Shown in pieces: positions 44,337 to 53,550 of a stretch of 64,000 nucleotides of DNA. This DNA comes from Maridesulfovibrio hydrothermalis AM13 = DSM 14728 (lineage in GTDB: Bacteria > Desulfobacterota > Desulfovibrionia > Desulfovibrionales > Desulfovibrionaceae). The stretch is taken from positions 594,370 to 658,369 of the forward strand of contig NC_020055.1 in the NCBI RefSeq assembly GCF_000331025.1, read 5' to 3'. Position numbers and translations under genes: made by a program. Below the pieces are notes generated by a model that saw only the letters and a program-made list of their open reading frames with translations, was not told the DNA's origin and did no database searches. How positions within the stretch are numbered: the first letter of the stretch is position 1; each line of letters opens with the position of its first letter.

Positions 44337-44795
44337 TTACTCAAAGCAAAATTCAATGGTAAATTCACCAGCATCAGTAGTGAAAGGGATAGCCATAACG
44401 GGAGTTGTAGCAATATGCGCGATAGTGTGGTTATCCCCCATAATGACAGAAGGAGTAGAGCCTGAAAAAGAAAGCCCCTGCTCTGCCAGTCCCGCACGGG
44501 CCTGCCCGGAAACCATATTAGTGATTTCCCCCACAGCGTCCTGCACATCTTGGATAATATCCTGAATATCATCACCAAGCATGTTTTTGACGATGGTTAC
44601 CGCACAGTTTTTGGTAAATGAAATAGAAATAGTTCCATTCATATCCCCGGTAATTCCTACAAGTCCGGTAACATCGCCCACGGCGGTTTTACCTTTCTTT
44701 ACGTAAGGCTTTCCGGGTACCGGAGTAACCATAGCCATCATAGACAGCACGTCTACAGCTGCCTTGATAAACGGTTTAGCAAATTCCACTTTCAT
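44337..44795 (-). CDS. cheX: CheX-family CheY-P phosphatase
   Basis: The 152-residue protein has the CheC/CheX-type fold: VEFAKPFIKAAVDVL at the N-terminus and a single catalytic helix with AVGEITNMVSGQARAGL near residue 92, where the Glu and Asn (E-I-T-N) are the phosphatase residues. CheX proteins dephosphorylate CheY-P. It lies 37 bases before the HEAT-REC gene on the same strand, likely in one operon, making that receiver a candidate substrate. Only one catalytic helix is visible, as usual for CheX. Confidence 0.88.
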   Translation of the reverse strand: MKVEFAKPFIKAAVDVLSMMAMVTPVPGKPYVKKGKTAVGDVTGLVGITGDMNGTISISFTKNCAVTIVKNMLGDDIQDIIQDVQDAVGEITNMVSGQARAGLAEQGLSFSGSTPSVIMGDNHTIAHIATTPVMAIPFTTDAGEFTIEFCFE

Positions 44796-45188
44796 AAAAA
44801 ACTTCCCTTCATCAGACGTTATCCCCCAAACGGAGTTCCCACCTCAGGATTTATTTATTCTTCCCGATGTAAATGTAATTTTTTTTTTGCGATACTAACT
44901 ACAAACACCGAAAGGTTCAAGAACCATGACAAGAATATCATCATTTTACTATCTAAGAGCTAATTTATAACTCAAATTTAGTTTTTTGCCGACTAAAATT
45001 TACACTCAGAGCATTTTAAAACACAGGCTAAAAATCCGTAACATTTATAAAAGATGGGACAGCTAAAGTTGCAGCAAAAATGACTATGGTGTAACTCACA
45101 ATAATATCATTACAAAATAATTGATTCTACAAAGTAAATAACAAACCGGATTTCTTTACCAACGGATTGGCAAGCTAAAGGTACTAAT
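44796..45188. other. Intergenic region between divergent cheX and the ClC gene
   Basis: About 390 AT-rich bases lie between the starts of two divergent genes. It should hold both promoters, but no promoter stands out enough to assign. I see no RNA gene or repeat in it. Confidence 0.4.
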
Positions 45189-46937
45189 ATGTTCAAGCTG
45201 GCAAACGGGCACAGCCCGGCAAGGCTTAAAAACTTTCTGCACAAACGATCACCTTCTAAAAATGCCATGTTGATTCTGGCGGCAATAATTATTGGGATAG
45301 GTTCCGCTTTGGCCGCAGTAGCTTTGAACAGCGCTCTGGAATTTCTGACTCTCCTGCGCCGTACCCACTCCGACCATTGGTGGATATTTATTATTCCAGC
45401 CATAGGAGCTGCGGCAGCAGTCATTCTCAGTAGAAATATTTTAAAAGAGTCCGGCGGACACGGTGTCGGAGAAGTTATTGCCAAAGTAGGACTCAAGCAA
45501 GGTATACTGCGTCCGGTATCAATGATCAGCGCGCTCATTACCAGTTTATTGACTATTGCCAGCGGCGGCTCAGCCGGACCGGAAGCCCCGGTGGTTGTCA
45601 GCGGATCATCCATGGGTTCCAACCTTTCGCGAGCCTTGAAAATGGGAGGCCAGTCACGCATGACACTCATCGGCTGCGGTGCGGCTGGATCTATTTCCGC
45701 CATATTCAACGCTCCGGTGACAGGTATGATTTTCGCGGTTGAAATAATTCTGGGTGAATGGACTCCCTACCACCTTATCCCAATTGCTATATCCTCGGTA
45801 GTTGCCACCCAGACCTCACGCCTGCTGGAAGGAAATGTAATCCCTTTCAGCCAGCAATTCCCCCCGATGGGCTTTGCCGATTTAGGAGCATCAATACTGC
45901 TGGCCGTACTGGCAGCTCTTGTCTCGGTATTTTTCGTACGGTCCATCAGACAGGTCGGATCGGCATGCTCTGCCTTTACCAATGTCGCATGGATAAAAGC
46001 AGGCGTAGGCGGACTTTCAGTGGGCATAATAGGCATGGCCTTCCCGCTGGCTATAGGTGAAGGATATTCTTCTATAAAAATGGCTATTCATGGGACATTA
46101 CCCGCTGGAATCACTGTCGTGGCAGTCATGGTGGCTGCAAGAATTGCTACAACTTCACTGACTTTAGGCAGTGGAGGACTGGGGGGAATATTTGCCCCCT
46201 GTTTGGTAATCGGATCATTATTCGGAACTTTTTTTTACCGCGCCATTTCCCATATTATCCCGCCGCAATGGTTGACAGGGGAAACTTCATACGCCCTGCT
46301 GGGTATGGCCGGAGTAGTCAGCGGAGTAATGCAGGCACCATTGACCAGTGTATTTCTGGTTCTGGAAATAACCAACGGCTATCAGGCGGTGATGCATATT
46401 ATGATTGTAACCTTTCTGGCATCAATGCTCACCCACGCTTTTGAACCATCTTCATTTTACTTTAAAGATCTGGTGGAAAAGGGACAGCTGCTACGCCCTA
46501 AAACTGATGCAAAAATACTTTCTGACATTGATCCTGAAAGCCTTGTGCGCAAAGAGCTTACACAGGTCTGCCCTAGCATGCCGGTCAGTGATTTCCTGAA
46601 AGTGCTGACCAGTACCAGTCAAACACATATCCCTATCATTGACAGCACAACCAAACAGTTCAAAGGAATGATAGACGTGGCTTCAGCGCGTTCATCAATT
46701 CTGGATCCGGAACAGCTGCACAGCAACATTGGTGAAGTCGCGGTAGACAAAAATACCCCGCTAATTGACTTGACTATGGAAGCAGCGGAGATTTTGGAAA
46801 TTATGAATCGCAGTGGTAAAAGAACGCTTCCGGTTATGAAAGAAGGAGACTTTGTAGGCTTCATAACAAAAGAAGACATCCTCTCAGCCTATCGGGGCGA
46901 AATGAAATCCTACGGAACATGTGATAATCTCTTCTAA
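45189..46937 (+). CDS. ClC-type chloride channel/transporter with C-terminal CBS domains
   Basis: The 582-residue protein has a ClC membrane domain (residues about 30-430) and a CBS pair (about 445-575, with PVSDFLKVLTSTSQTHIPI and a final MKEGDFVGFITKEDIL). Motifs include GGHGVGEVI (the GSGIP-like filter region), GGSAGPEAPVVV (the GREGP-like helix) and LGSGGLGGIFAPCLVIG (the GXFXP-like helix). The gating Glu of GREGP is replaced: the motif reads GSAGP. This is known in a subgroup of ClC proteins and suggests channel-like or uncoupled transport. The stop overlaps that of the convergent binding-protein gene by four bases. Confidence 0.88.
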   Translation: MFKLANGHSPARLKNFLHKRSPSKNAMLILAAIIIGIGSALAAVALNSALEFLTLLRRTHSDHWWIFIIPAIGAAAAVILSRNILKESGGHGVGEVIAKVGLKQGILRPVSMISALITSLLTIASGGSAGPEAPVVVSGSSMGSNLSRALKMGGQSRMTLIGCGAAGSISAIFNAPVTGMIFAVEIILGEWTPYHLIPIAISSVVATQTSRLLEGNVIPFSQQFPPMGFADLGASILLAVLAALVSVFFVRSIRQVGSACSAFTNVAWIKAGVGGLSVGIIGMAFPLAIGEGYSSIKMAIHGTLPAGITVVAVMVAARIATTSLTLGSGGLGGIFAPCLVIGSLFGTFFYRAISHIIPPQWLTGETSYALLGMAGVVSGVMQAPLTSVFLVLEITNGYQAVMHIMIVTFLASMLTHAFEPSSFYFKDLVEKGQLLRPKTDAKILSDIDPESLVRKELTQVCPSMPVSDFLKVLTSTSQTHIPIIDSTTKQFKGMIDVASARSSILDPEQLHSNIGEVAVDKNTPLIDLTMEAAEILEIMNRSGKRTLPVMKEGDFVGFITKEDILSAYRGEMKSYGTCDNLF

Positions 46938-47716
46938 TGCACCACTACTGAATACTTTGCAGCAATCTTATCCATCTCTCCCGATTTCTGTAATTCACGC
47001 ATTAAACTTCCCATCTCGTCTGCCCTGTCGACGAGTGCAGACTTGCGGGATATGCCTATATATACTGGCATCAGTTTAGCCGCGTACATAAATTTACATG
47101 TCTTCACCTGCGCACCAGCTTCAAGTTTATCAATATAGTATTCAGCTGCAGACCTGCCGCATATAGCAAGGTCAATCTTACCGTCTACAAGAGCCTTAAA
47201 AACATCTTTCAGCGCAGGATATGGCACTTTAATCATACGATCATCAAGGTCGAAAGCGGGGAAATACCTTGCTCCTTCGGTCGTTCCAACCCGTAATCCG
47301 GCGGTATCACTATATTTATCAACAGCCACCCCCGTCCCCTTTAAGGCGTAGAAGCAGATCGTAGACTTTGTACAATAAGGAGGGGAAATAAATCTAATAT
47401 ACGAGTCCCGCTCTTCCCTGAAAAGCAAACTGGCAGCCATATCAATCTGCCCGGACTTAAGCCCGTTTAAAATTTCGCCAAAATTCATAGGAACAAATTC
47501 AGCTTTAAGCCCCATACCGTCAAACATGGAATTAAGCAGTTCATAATCCACACCCTGTAACTTGCCATCCTGCACCGTAATCCACGGCGGAAGGTGATCG
47601 AACCCGACTTTAACGACCTGTCCGGCACTGGCTATACTATGTGGATGAACCATAAAAACCAGTGTACAAAACAAAAAAAATTGGAAAATCAACTTAAACG
47701 AATTTATCTTCAACAT
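46934..47716 (-). CDS. Periplasmic solute-binding protein, SBP_bac_3-like
   Basis: From the ATG at 47716 the product is about 260 residues, with a signal peptide (LKINSFKLIFQFFLFCTLVF then an SIASA cleavage region). The mature part has the family 3 binding fold: VKVGFDHLPPWITVQDGKLQGVDYEL, later LKSGQIDMAASLLFREER and KVPYPALKDVFKALVDGKIDLAICG, as in polar amino-acid-binding proteins. There is no ABC permease or ATPase next to it, so it is an orphan receptor, perhaps feeding a sensor or a distant transporter. A GTG three codons upstream is an alternative start. Confidence 0.8.
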   Translation of the reverse strand: MLKINSFKLIFQFFLFCTLVFMVHPHSIASAGQVVKVGFDHLPPWITVQDGKLQGVDYELLNSMFDGMGLKAEFVPMNFGEILNGLKSGQIDMAASLLFREERDSYIRFISPPYCTKSTICFYALKGTGVAVDKYSDTAGLRVGTTEGARYFPAFDLDDRMIKVPYPALKDVFKALVDGKIDLAICGRSAAEYYIDKLEAGAQVKTCKFMYAAKLMPVYIGISRKSALVDRADEMGSLMRELQKSGEMDKIAAKYSVVVH

Positions 47717-47882
47717 CTCTATCACTTTTATCTATACCTTTCTCTGGTTCAACATATTTTTTTTTAACGACAATATCTGCAACACGCCCCATGACCTTTT
47801 CAAGCTTATTTTTAAACTCCGGCTTTTCATCAATTATGTTTTTCGAATATCTTAAAAATTTATCAAACTTTTTATCAGTCAT
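47694..47882 (-). CDS. Possible small basic/acidic ORF upstream of the binding-protein gene
   Basis: The 62-residue frame is rich in Lys, Glu and Asp and predicted helical in its first two thirds (KFDKFLRYSKNIIDEKPEF). It overlaps the start of the solute-binding-protein gene by about 20 bases in another frame, as coupled genes do. I recognise no family, and no strong ribosome-binding site is visible. It may be a genuine small cytoplasmic protein or a chance frame. Confidence 0.35.
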   Translation of the reverse strand: MTDKKFDKFLRYSKNIIDEKPEFKNKLEKVMGRVADIVVKKKYVEPEKGIDKSDRDVEDKFV

Positions 47883-48178
47883 CTGATTCCCGCGTAAGCC
47901 ATACCTGCAAATCAGTTAAAAAACATCTTGTTTTCAATAATTTATCCCAAAAAACTATTTCATCGCTACTTATAAACTATTTACATAATCACTTCAAGTC
48001 GAATTAGATCTTAAATAAACCATATTTGTCTGGAAATATATATTTGCTCGTCATGCAAATCTACTAATGCTTTGAAAGAATTACAGAGGAGCATTTACTT
48101 TTTTCTATAGATGTAATAATCTATTTTACCTTTTACCTATAATTTTTATTTTTATTAAAACTATGAAGGAATGCAAAA

Positions 48179-49246
48179 ATGAATAACGCAGCAGCACAAC
48201 ATGATATTGGCTCTGAAGAATTTTTACAGATCAGCGCGAATATAACCAGCACCTTCGGCAATAAGCTGCCCGTCACATTATGCATCTATGATAATGAAGT
48301 AGAAAGAGTTGTCCCTCTATATGAGCAGGGAGTAAGACTTTCTGACAAAAAAACAGAGATAATGAACGCGCATTGCAATGAAGGCAACCTATTTATTTCA
48401 AAGACAGATTACACAGGACTAGCCGGGCATATCAGTAAAAACCTTGGCGCACTCCTGACCGAGCATTACCTTGATGAAGCTGCTGCCGCTGAAATTTTCT
48501 ATGAGGGCGTGCTTGAAAAAGTCAGAGCGTTCTATGCTAACCCTATAGGCGAAACACTTGATGAAATAAAAACAGTGCTTGCAATATACAGTGAATACGT
48601 ATGGATTGATCAAAATAGATGGGCATACTTCTTTAACACCCTGAAAAGAGAAAATGATCTCTGTTGCCATGTTGTAAATACTTTGTTTGTAGGAACTGCT
48701 ATCTACCTGAAAACTGTTCATAAACAAGGCGAAAAGCTGGATCTAAGCCCTATAGCACTCGGGCTGATTCTGCACGACCTAGGTATGACTCAGATGCCGG
48801 CAGCATTAACGGGTAAAAAAGGACCTTTTCTTTATAAAGAAAGAATGCGTATGCAAGAACATGTAGACATTGCAGAAAAAATGCTAAATCGACTCGATAT
48901 CAAAGATGAAGTTATTAAGGCTTGCATTTTTGATCACCATGAAAGACTTGACGGCAGCGGATACCCCAAGGGCAGACGTGGCGATGCCATCACCATCGAA
49001 GCAAGAGTCTGCTCAATAGCCGATGCCTTTTGCGCCATGATATCTGAAAGGTGGCAACGAGCAGCCATCAATCCTATTCTGGCCGCTATAATTCTGTCCG
49101 AAAGTAAAAAACAATTCGACCCGGCACTGACCACTTCACTAATCTCATTCATCATTGCAAATAACCCTGAGATGAAAGCACTGATAACAGACAAAGCAAA
49201 AATGAAACAACTGAGAGCCATTGCCTTGCAGAAATGTGCTCAATAA
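48179..49246 (+). CDS. HD-GYP domain protein, putative cyclic-di-GMP phosphodiesterase
   Basis: The 355-residue protein has an N-terminal region (about 1-170) I do not recognise, then an HD-GYP domain (about 175-330). The essential residues are visible: His in NDLCCHVVNTLF, the HD pair in LGLILHDLGM, HHE in FDHHERLDG followed by GSGYPKG (the GYP motif), and Asp in CSIADAFCAM. HD-GYP enzymes hydrolyse cyclic di-GMP to GMP, lowering this second messenger. No receiver or sensor domain is obvious, so the N-terminal part may sense a small ligand. The ATG follows a gaagga site. Confidence 0.88.
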   Translation: MNNAAAQHDIGSEEFLQISANITSTFGNKLPVTLCIYDNEVERVVPLYEQGVRLSDKKTEIMNAHCNEGNLFISKTDYTGLAGHISKNLGALLTEHYLDEAAAAEIFYEGVLEKVRAFYANPIGETLDEIKTVLAIYSEYVWIDQNRWAYFFNTLKRENDLCCHVVNTLFVGTAIYLKTVHKQGEKLDLSPIALGLILHDLGMTQMPAALTGKKGPFLYKERMRMQEHVDIAEKMLNRLDIKDEVIKACIFDHHERLDGSGYPKGRRGDAITIEARVCSIADAFCAMISERWQRAAINPILAAIILSESKKQFDPALTTSLISFIIANNPEMKALITDKAKMKQLRAIALQKCAQ

Positions 49247-49515
49247 CAATTCCAATTTTTCAAACCAAAACCTCACACGTTGATGCAGTTGGATTTCCGG
49301 TTATTATTTTAAAATTTTGCCAGCACGGCGCAACTCAAAAGCAGCAATTTTTCATATTTATAGCTCTACCAAAATCTATTATTTAGCTCGCCTACAACAT
49401 ACCTGCCATATAATATTCGTTTAAATATAAAAAACAGATTCAGGGTTTACAAATATTCCATAGTAATTATATATACTGCATATAAAATCTAACACTCTGT
49501 ATCAAGGGGATGACT

Positions 49516-50571
49516 ATGCAGAAAGACATGCATTACTATGGAACCTATGCCTTGGCTAGAGCCGCTGGAATTTTGCAGGATCCTGCTCAGAAAATTGCTT
49601 CGGCTTCGCAATTTGTTGATGACAATGCGAAGAAGGAGCAAATCAATTTCACTGACAACGCCAGTCTGAATTCACGTCCAACGGCCCACCACTGTGACAA
49701 TATCCGAAACGTAATACCTGAAGACCAAAGAGTAGTCTGGGTTCCGTTTCATTTTTTGCCTGGCGGAAAAGGTAATAACTTCGAAGAAAGAATTGTTTGC
49801 CAAAAAGACAGCGAAATTGCGAATCAGATGGTTGAAAACCATTTAGTTAAAGTTAATAAGGACTTCTATTTAGAACTTCTGGGTATAACGGCGCATGTAT
49901 ATGCTGATACTTTTTCACATTATGGGTTTTCTGGGCTTAGTTCAGACATGAATGATGTAAAAATATCAAGTATCACTCTTTCTGAAAAGACAAATGGTGA
50001 CATGGTGGACTTTTTGCAGAGAAAATCAATTCGATTCTGGGAAAAAATTAAAACCAGTGTAGCAGAGTTCGGTTCAAACAAGTTGGGGCATGGAGGTGTT
50101 TATACATATCCAGATGCACCATTTCTCGAATGGTCTTTTGAGTATGAAGATGAGAGAACCAGTCAGAGAAATAATCAGGAAACTTTTCTAGAAGGCTCCA
50201 AAGCCCTATATGAGATGTTCCGAAAAGCTTGCGAGCTTAAACCTGATATTTATCAAGGTGACCATCGAAGCTTTGCTCAAATTGAGGCATCCTTGAAGGA
50301 TATACTCGCTTTTAACGGTGATGAAGATGAACGCATAGAGAATTGGGGCGAATGTTTTTCAGACCCAACTTCAAATTTCACCCCTGAAGTCGAAACCTTT
50401 CCCCGCTACCTAGGTGATGATTGGAATCAACAACGCAACAAAATGGATGAAGGCGCTCATTCATCTGAGATTTTAAAGCTTCCCGTTTTTAATTTTTACA
50501 AGGCAGCATCATATCATAGACATTATGTATTAAGAGATCTGTTGCCGAAGCACGGCATAGTTGTAGCATAA
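49516..50571 (+). CDS. DUF6765-like conserved protein
   Basis: The protein of about 351 residues begins MQKDMHYYGTYALARAAGI, which I associate with the DUF6765 family. His-rich and acidic segments follow (TAHHCDNIRNVIP, LLGITAHVYADTFSHYGFSG), arranged like a metal-dependent hydrolase or HD-like site, but no function is known. The ATG at 49516 is chosen because the agggg ribosome-binding site lies immediately before the earlier in-frame ATG, leaving no proper spacing for it. It is followed after 36 bases by a tiny zinc-ribbon gene that may share its transcript. Confidence 0.65.
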   Translation: MQKDMHYYGTYALARAAGILQDPAQKIASASQFVDDNAKKEQINFTDNASLNSRPTAHHCDNIRNVIPEDQRVVWVPFHFLPGGKGNNFEERIVCQKDSEIANQMVENHLVKVNKDFYLELLGITAHVYADTFSHYGFSGLSSDMNDVKISSITLSEKTNGDMVDFLQRKSIRFWEKIKTSVAEFGSNKLGHGGVYTYPDAPFLEWSFEYEDERTSQRNNQETFLEGSKALYEMFRKACELKPDIYQGDHRSFAQIEASLKDILAFNGDEDERIENWGECFSDPTSNFTPEVETFPRYLGDDWNQQRNKMDEGAHSSEILKLPVFNFYKAASYHRHYVLRDLLPKHGIVVA

Positions 50572-50607
50572 GCAGAAATAACAATATTGAACCAAAGGAG
50601 CAATATA

Positions 50608-50694
50608 ATGGCGATGGGAAGCAAATGCCCTCACTGCAAAGAACAGACTTACCATGAGGAAGGTAGTTACTATGAATGTTCAAATTGCAAATAA
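50608..50694 (+). CDS. 28-residue zinc-ribbon microprotein
   Basis: An aaaggag site seven bases before the ATG opens a 28-codon frame encoding two CXXC knuckles, CPHC and CSNC, 13 residues apart. This is a minimal zinc-ribbon layout. The frame is too short for usual gene finders. It follows the DUF6765-like gene by 36 bases and is probably co-transcribed with it. The strong ribosome-binding site and the paired cysteines make coincidence unlikely. Its function is unknown. Confidence 0.65.
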   Translation: MAMGSKCPHCKEQTYHEEGSYYECSNCK

Positions 50695-50758
50695 ATAGGT
50701 TGGCCTGCATTGATGTGTGTGAATCACACAGTTAATCCACCATTTCTTTTTGCCATAA

Positions 50759-50813
50759 TAAAAGCCGCTCCTATTTTAGACAGTATTAACAGTCTAGCAG
50801 GAACGGCTTTAGT
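50759..50813. terminator. Bidirectional terminator between convergent units
   Basis: aaagccgctcct pairs with aggaacggcttt around an inner tagac/gtcta stem. It lies between the microprotein gene (+) and glmS (-), with T and A tails suited to both strands. Confidence 0.8.
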
Positions 50814-50875
50814 ATAAAACTTTATTACTCAGTAAAGGTCTTTATTGTTCACCCACAACCTACGATCCCCCTCAA

Positions 50876-52699
50876 CTATTCTACAGTAACACTCTTAGCG
50901 AGGTTCCTCGGCTGGTCGACATCCTTGCCCAGATAATCTGCTGTTTCATAGGCAAACAACTGCAGGGCCGGGAGTGCTATGAAAGTGTTCAGCGGCCCCC
51001 AGACTTCAGGCAGGTTCCAGCGGTGTTCAACTTCAAGGTCTACACCGGGGTTAGTCAAGGCGATAATTTCGCCACCTCTGGCCTGCACTTCCACCAGATT
51101 TGACTTAACCTTGGAAAACAGCTCGTCATTTAAGGCCATCGCAAAAGTCGGGAATTTAGGATCTATAAGCGCGATGGGGCCGTGCTTCATCTCTCCTGAA
51201 GCATACCCTTCAGCGTGGATGTAGGAAATCTCTTTAAGCTTAAGTGCTCCCTCAAGAGCCAACGGAAAGTACATGCCGCGCCCGAGAAAGAAAAAGCTGT
51301 ACGCTTCGGAAAATTCACGACTAAGTTCCTGCGCTTTATCACGCATGGCTGGAAGCTCAGCCTCAAGGATAGATGGAATATTGCGCAAATCCATTACCGC
51401 ACGGCTGTATGTAGCAACATCAATCACACCCTTTTTCTTACCCCAGTAGAGAGCCAGCAGCAGCAGTGCTGTAAGCTGACTGCACATGGCCTTGGTAGAA
51501 GCCACGCTTATTTCTGGACCGGCCTGCGTATAAACGACATGGCTAGACTCACGAGCCACACTGGAGCCTACGACATTGCACAGCCCGATAATGGGCAGCC
51601 CTTTCTGCTTAACCAGTTTGATCCCGGCCAGAGTATCAGCAGTCTCACCGGACTGACTGATGGCCAGAGCCACGCCGCCTTTACTTAAAAGCGGATCGCG
51701 GTAGCGGAACTCAGATGCAATCTCCACTTCCACCGGAATTTCAGCCCACTTCTCAATGAGATATTTACCCCAAAGCCCAGCATGGTAGGATGTGCCGCAG
51801 GCTATAATATGCAGCCTTTCGGGAGGCTCCAGGTCTGCAATCTCAGACAGCACTACTTCCCCCTTCTCCAAATCAATGCGCCCTGCAAGGCAGTCAGATA
51901 TAACCTTGGGCTGCTCAAAAATCTCCTTAATCATAAAATGCTTATGTCCACCCTTTTGAGCGGCTTGCACATCCCAGTTAATGGTCCTCACTTCTTTCTC
52001 AACAGGCTCAAGGGTATCCCTTCTGAACACTTCCCATGAAGAGGAGGTTATCTTCACCAATTCACCGTCTTCAATAAAAACGACTTCACGGGTGTAAGGC
52101 AGAAATGCGGGAATATCAGATGCTACAAAGTTTTCTCCCACACCAACCCCCATAACCATCGGGCTGGCAACACGGGCGGCGTAGACAGTCCCCGGCTCAT
52201 CAACAGAAACAAGAGCAATCGCGTATGCCCCATCCACCTGTTTAAGTGCCCATGAGATAGCATCAAGCATGGTCTCGCTATGCTTGCGGCCCTCGGCAAT
52301 CAGATTGACCAGCACTTCAGAATCAGTGTCAGAGCGGAATTCATACCCCTTGGCGATAAGCTCAGTCTTGATTTCCTGATAGTTCTCAATGATCCCGTTG
52401 TGGATCATGGCAATATTCTTCTTAAAATCCAAATGAGGATGTGCGTTGCGTTCAACAGGAATGCCGTGTGTGGCCCAGCGGGTATGTCCGACACCGAAAG
52501 TAGAGTTGGTCACATTAACCTGCGCAAGCTTTTCATCTAAGGCAGCAAGCTTGCCTTCTGCACGGACGAGTTCAACTTCTTTATTCTGAATTGTTGCAAC
52601 TCCGGCAGAGTCATAACCACGATATTCCAGCCTTCTCAAACCCTCTACGATAAGGGGCACAGCGGGACGATGCCCTGCATATCCTATGATTCCACACAT
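50876..52699 (-). CDS. glmS: Glutamine--fructose-6-phosphate aminotransferase
   Basis: The 607-residue enzyme makes glucosamine-6-phosphate, the first step of UDP-GlcNAc synthesis for peptidoglycan and lipopolysaccharide. The class II glutaminase domain begins MCGIIGYAGHRPAVP (Cys2 nucleophile) with HTRWATHGIP. Two SIS isomerase domains follow, containing CGTSYHAGLWGKYLIEKW and SQSGETADTLAGIKL. The C-terminus QPRNLAKSVTVE is the standard GlmS ending. No glmS ribozyme is recognisable in the leader. The pathway feeds the UDP-GlcNAc 2-epimerase locus further on. Confidence 0.97.
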   Translation of the reverse strand: MCGIIGYAGHRPAVPLIVEGLRRLEYRGYDSAGVATIQNKEVELVRAEGKLAALDEKLAQVNVTNSTFGVGHTRWATHGIPVERNAHPHLDFKKNIAMIHNGIIENYQEIKTELIAKGYEFRSDTDSEVLVNLIAEGRKHSETMLDAISWALKQVDGAYAIALVSVDEPGTVYAARVASPMVMGVGVGENFVASDIPAFLPYTREVVFIEDGELVKITSSSWEVFRRDTLEPVEKEVRTINWDVQAAQKGGHKHFMIKEIFEQPKVISDCLAGRIDLEKGEVVLSEIADLEPPERLHIIACGTSYHAGLWGKYLIEKWAEIPVEVEIASEFRYRDPLLSKGGVALAISQSGETADTLAGIKLVKQKGLPIIGLCNVVGSSVARESSHVVYTQAGPEISVASTKAMCSQLTALLLLALYWGKKKGVIDVATYSRAVMDLRNIPSILEAELPAMRDKAQELSREFSEAYSFFFLGRGMYFPLALEGALKLKEISYIHAEGYASGEMKHGPIALIDPKFPTFAMALNDELFSKVKSNLVEVQARGGEIIALTNPGVDLEVEHRWNLPEVWGPLNTFIALPALQLFAYETADYLGKDVDQPRNLAKSVTVE

Positions 52700-52839
52700 A
52701 TATTATATCTCCTGATTCTTAAATTTGAATAGTCTTTCGCTCTGATAAACAAAATCCATTTCGGCAGCCGGAAGGGATGCCCTCCTCTTTACTGCCAGTC
52801 AGGGAGGAATTCTTTTATATGAATCTAAAATACTTAAAA

Positions 52840-53454
52840 TTATTTACTGATTTTCTTCTGAAAGTCCGCCCACTGTTTCATAAGAGCGCGCAAAGCTTTG
52901 CCCCGATGAGAACGGGCATTTTTGGTTTCGCGGGTCATCTTGGCTGCAACACAATCAAGTTCAGGGTCAAAAAAGAGAGGATCGTATCCAAACCCTTCAT
53001 CACCTGACAATTCAAAAGCAATTCGCCCATCCCACTCGCCCCGGCTCTGAATGCGGATATTGTCCGGAGTAGCAGCCACCATGACGCACACAAAGCGAGC
53101 GGTACGTTTTTCCTCTACCACGCCATCAAGCTCTTCAAGCAGCTTAATGTTATTTTTAGCAGGGGTAGCGTCTTCGCCGCTGTAACGGGCGGAATAAACT
53201 CCGGGAGCACCGTCAAGTGCATCTACCTCAAGTCCTGAATCATCAGCCACAGCCACAAGTCCGGTCAGGTTGGCTACAGTCTGAGCCTTGATGATGGCAT
53301 TTTCCAGAAAGGTCTCACCCGGCTCAGGTATCTCCCCGATTTCCGGATAGTGATCCAGTCCTTTTATATCAAGCCCGAACTCCTTGAATAATTCATTAAA
53401 TTCAGCGACTTTACCTTTATTACTGGTGGCAAGAACTACAGTTTTCAATCCCAT
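52840..53454 (-). CDS. rdgB: dITP/XTP pyrophosphatase (RdgB/HAM1)
   Basis: The 204-residue protein has the HAM1 signatures: VVLATSNKGKVAEFNELF at the N-terminus, ADDSGLEVDALDGAPGVYSARYSGEDA near residue 70 with catalytic and metal-binding Asp residues, and FGYDPLFF with SHRGKALRAL at the C-terminus. It hydrolyses non-canonical purine triphosphates (dITP, XTP) to monophosphates, keeping them out of DNA and RNA. It lies upstream of glmS on the same strand, 140 bases away. Confidence 0.95.
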   Translation of the reverse strand: MGLKTVVLATSNKGKVAEFNELFKEFGLDIKGLDHYPEIGEIPEPGETFLENAIIKAQTVANLTGLVAVADDSGLEVDALDGAPGVYSARYSGEDATPAKNNIKLLEELDGVVEEKRTARFVCVMVAATPDNIRIQSRGEWDGRIAFELSGDEGFGYDPLFFDPELDCVAAKMTRETKNARSHRGKALRALMKQWADFQKKISK

Positions 53455-53550
53455 CTCCCGTTCAAATATAATAAAATCTACAGATGAAATTCATCTGAAA
53501 CGTTAATTCCATAAAAATATAATGCGAGACTAATACGCGGTAGAAGCTAT

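Noticed and set aside
50600-52800. glmS ribozyme or other riboswitch upstream of glmS
   Set aside because: The short leader before the ATG on the - strand lacks the conserved ribozyme core.
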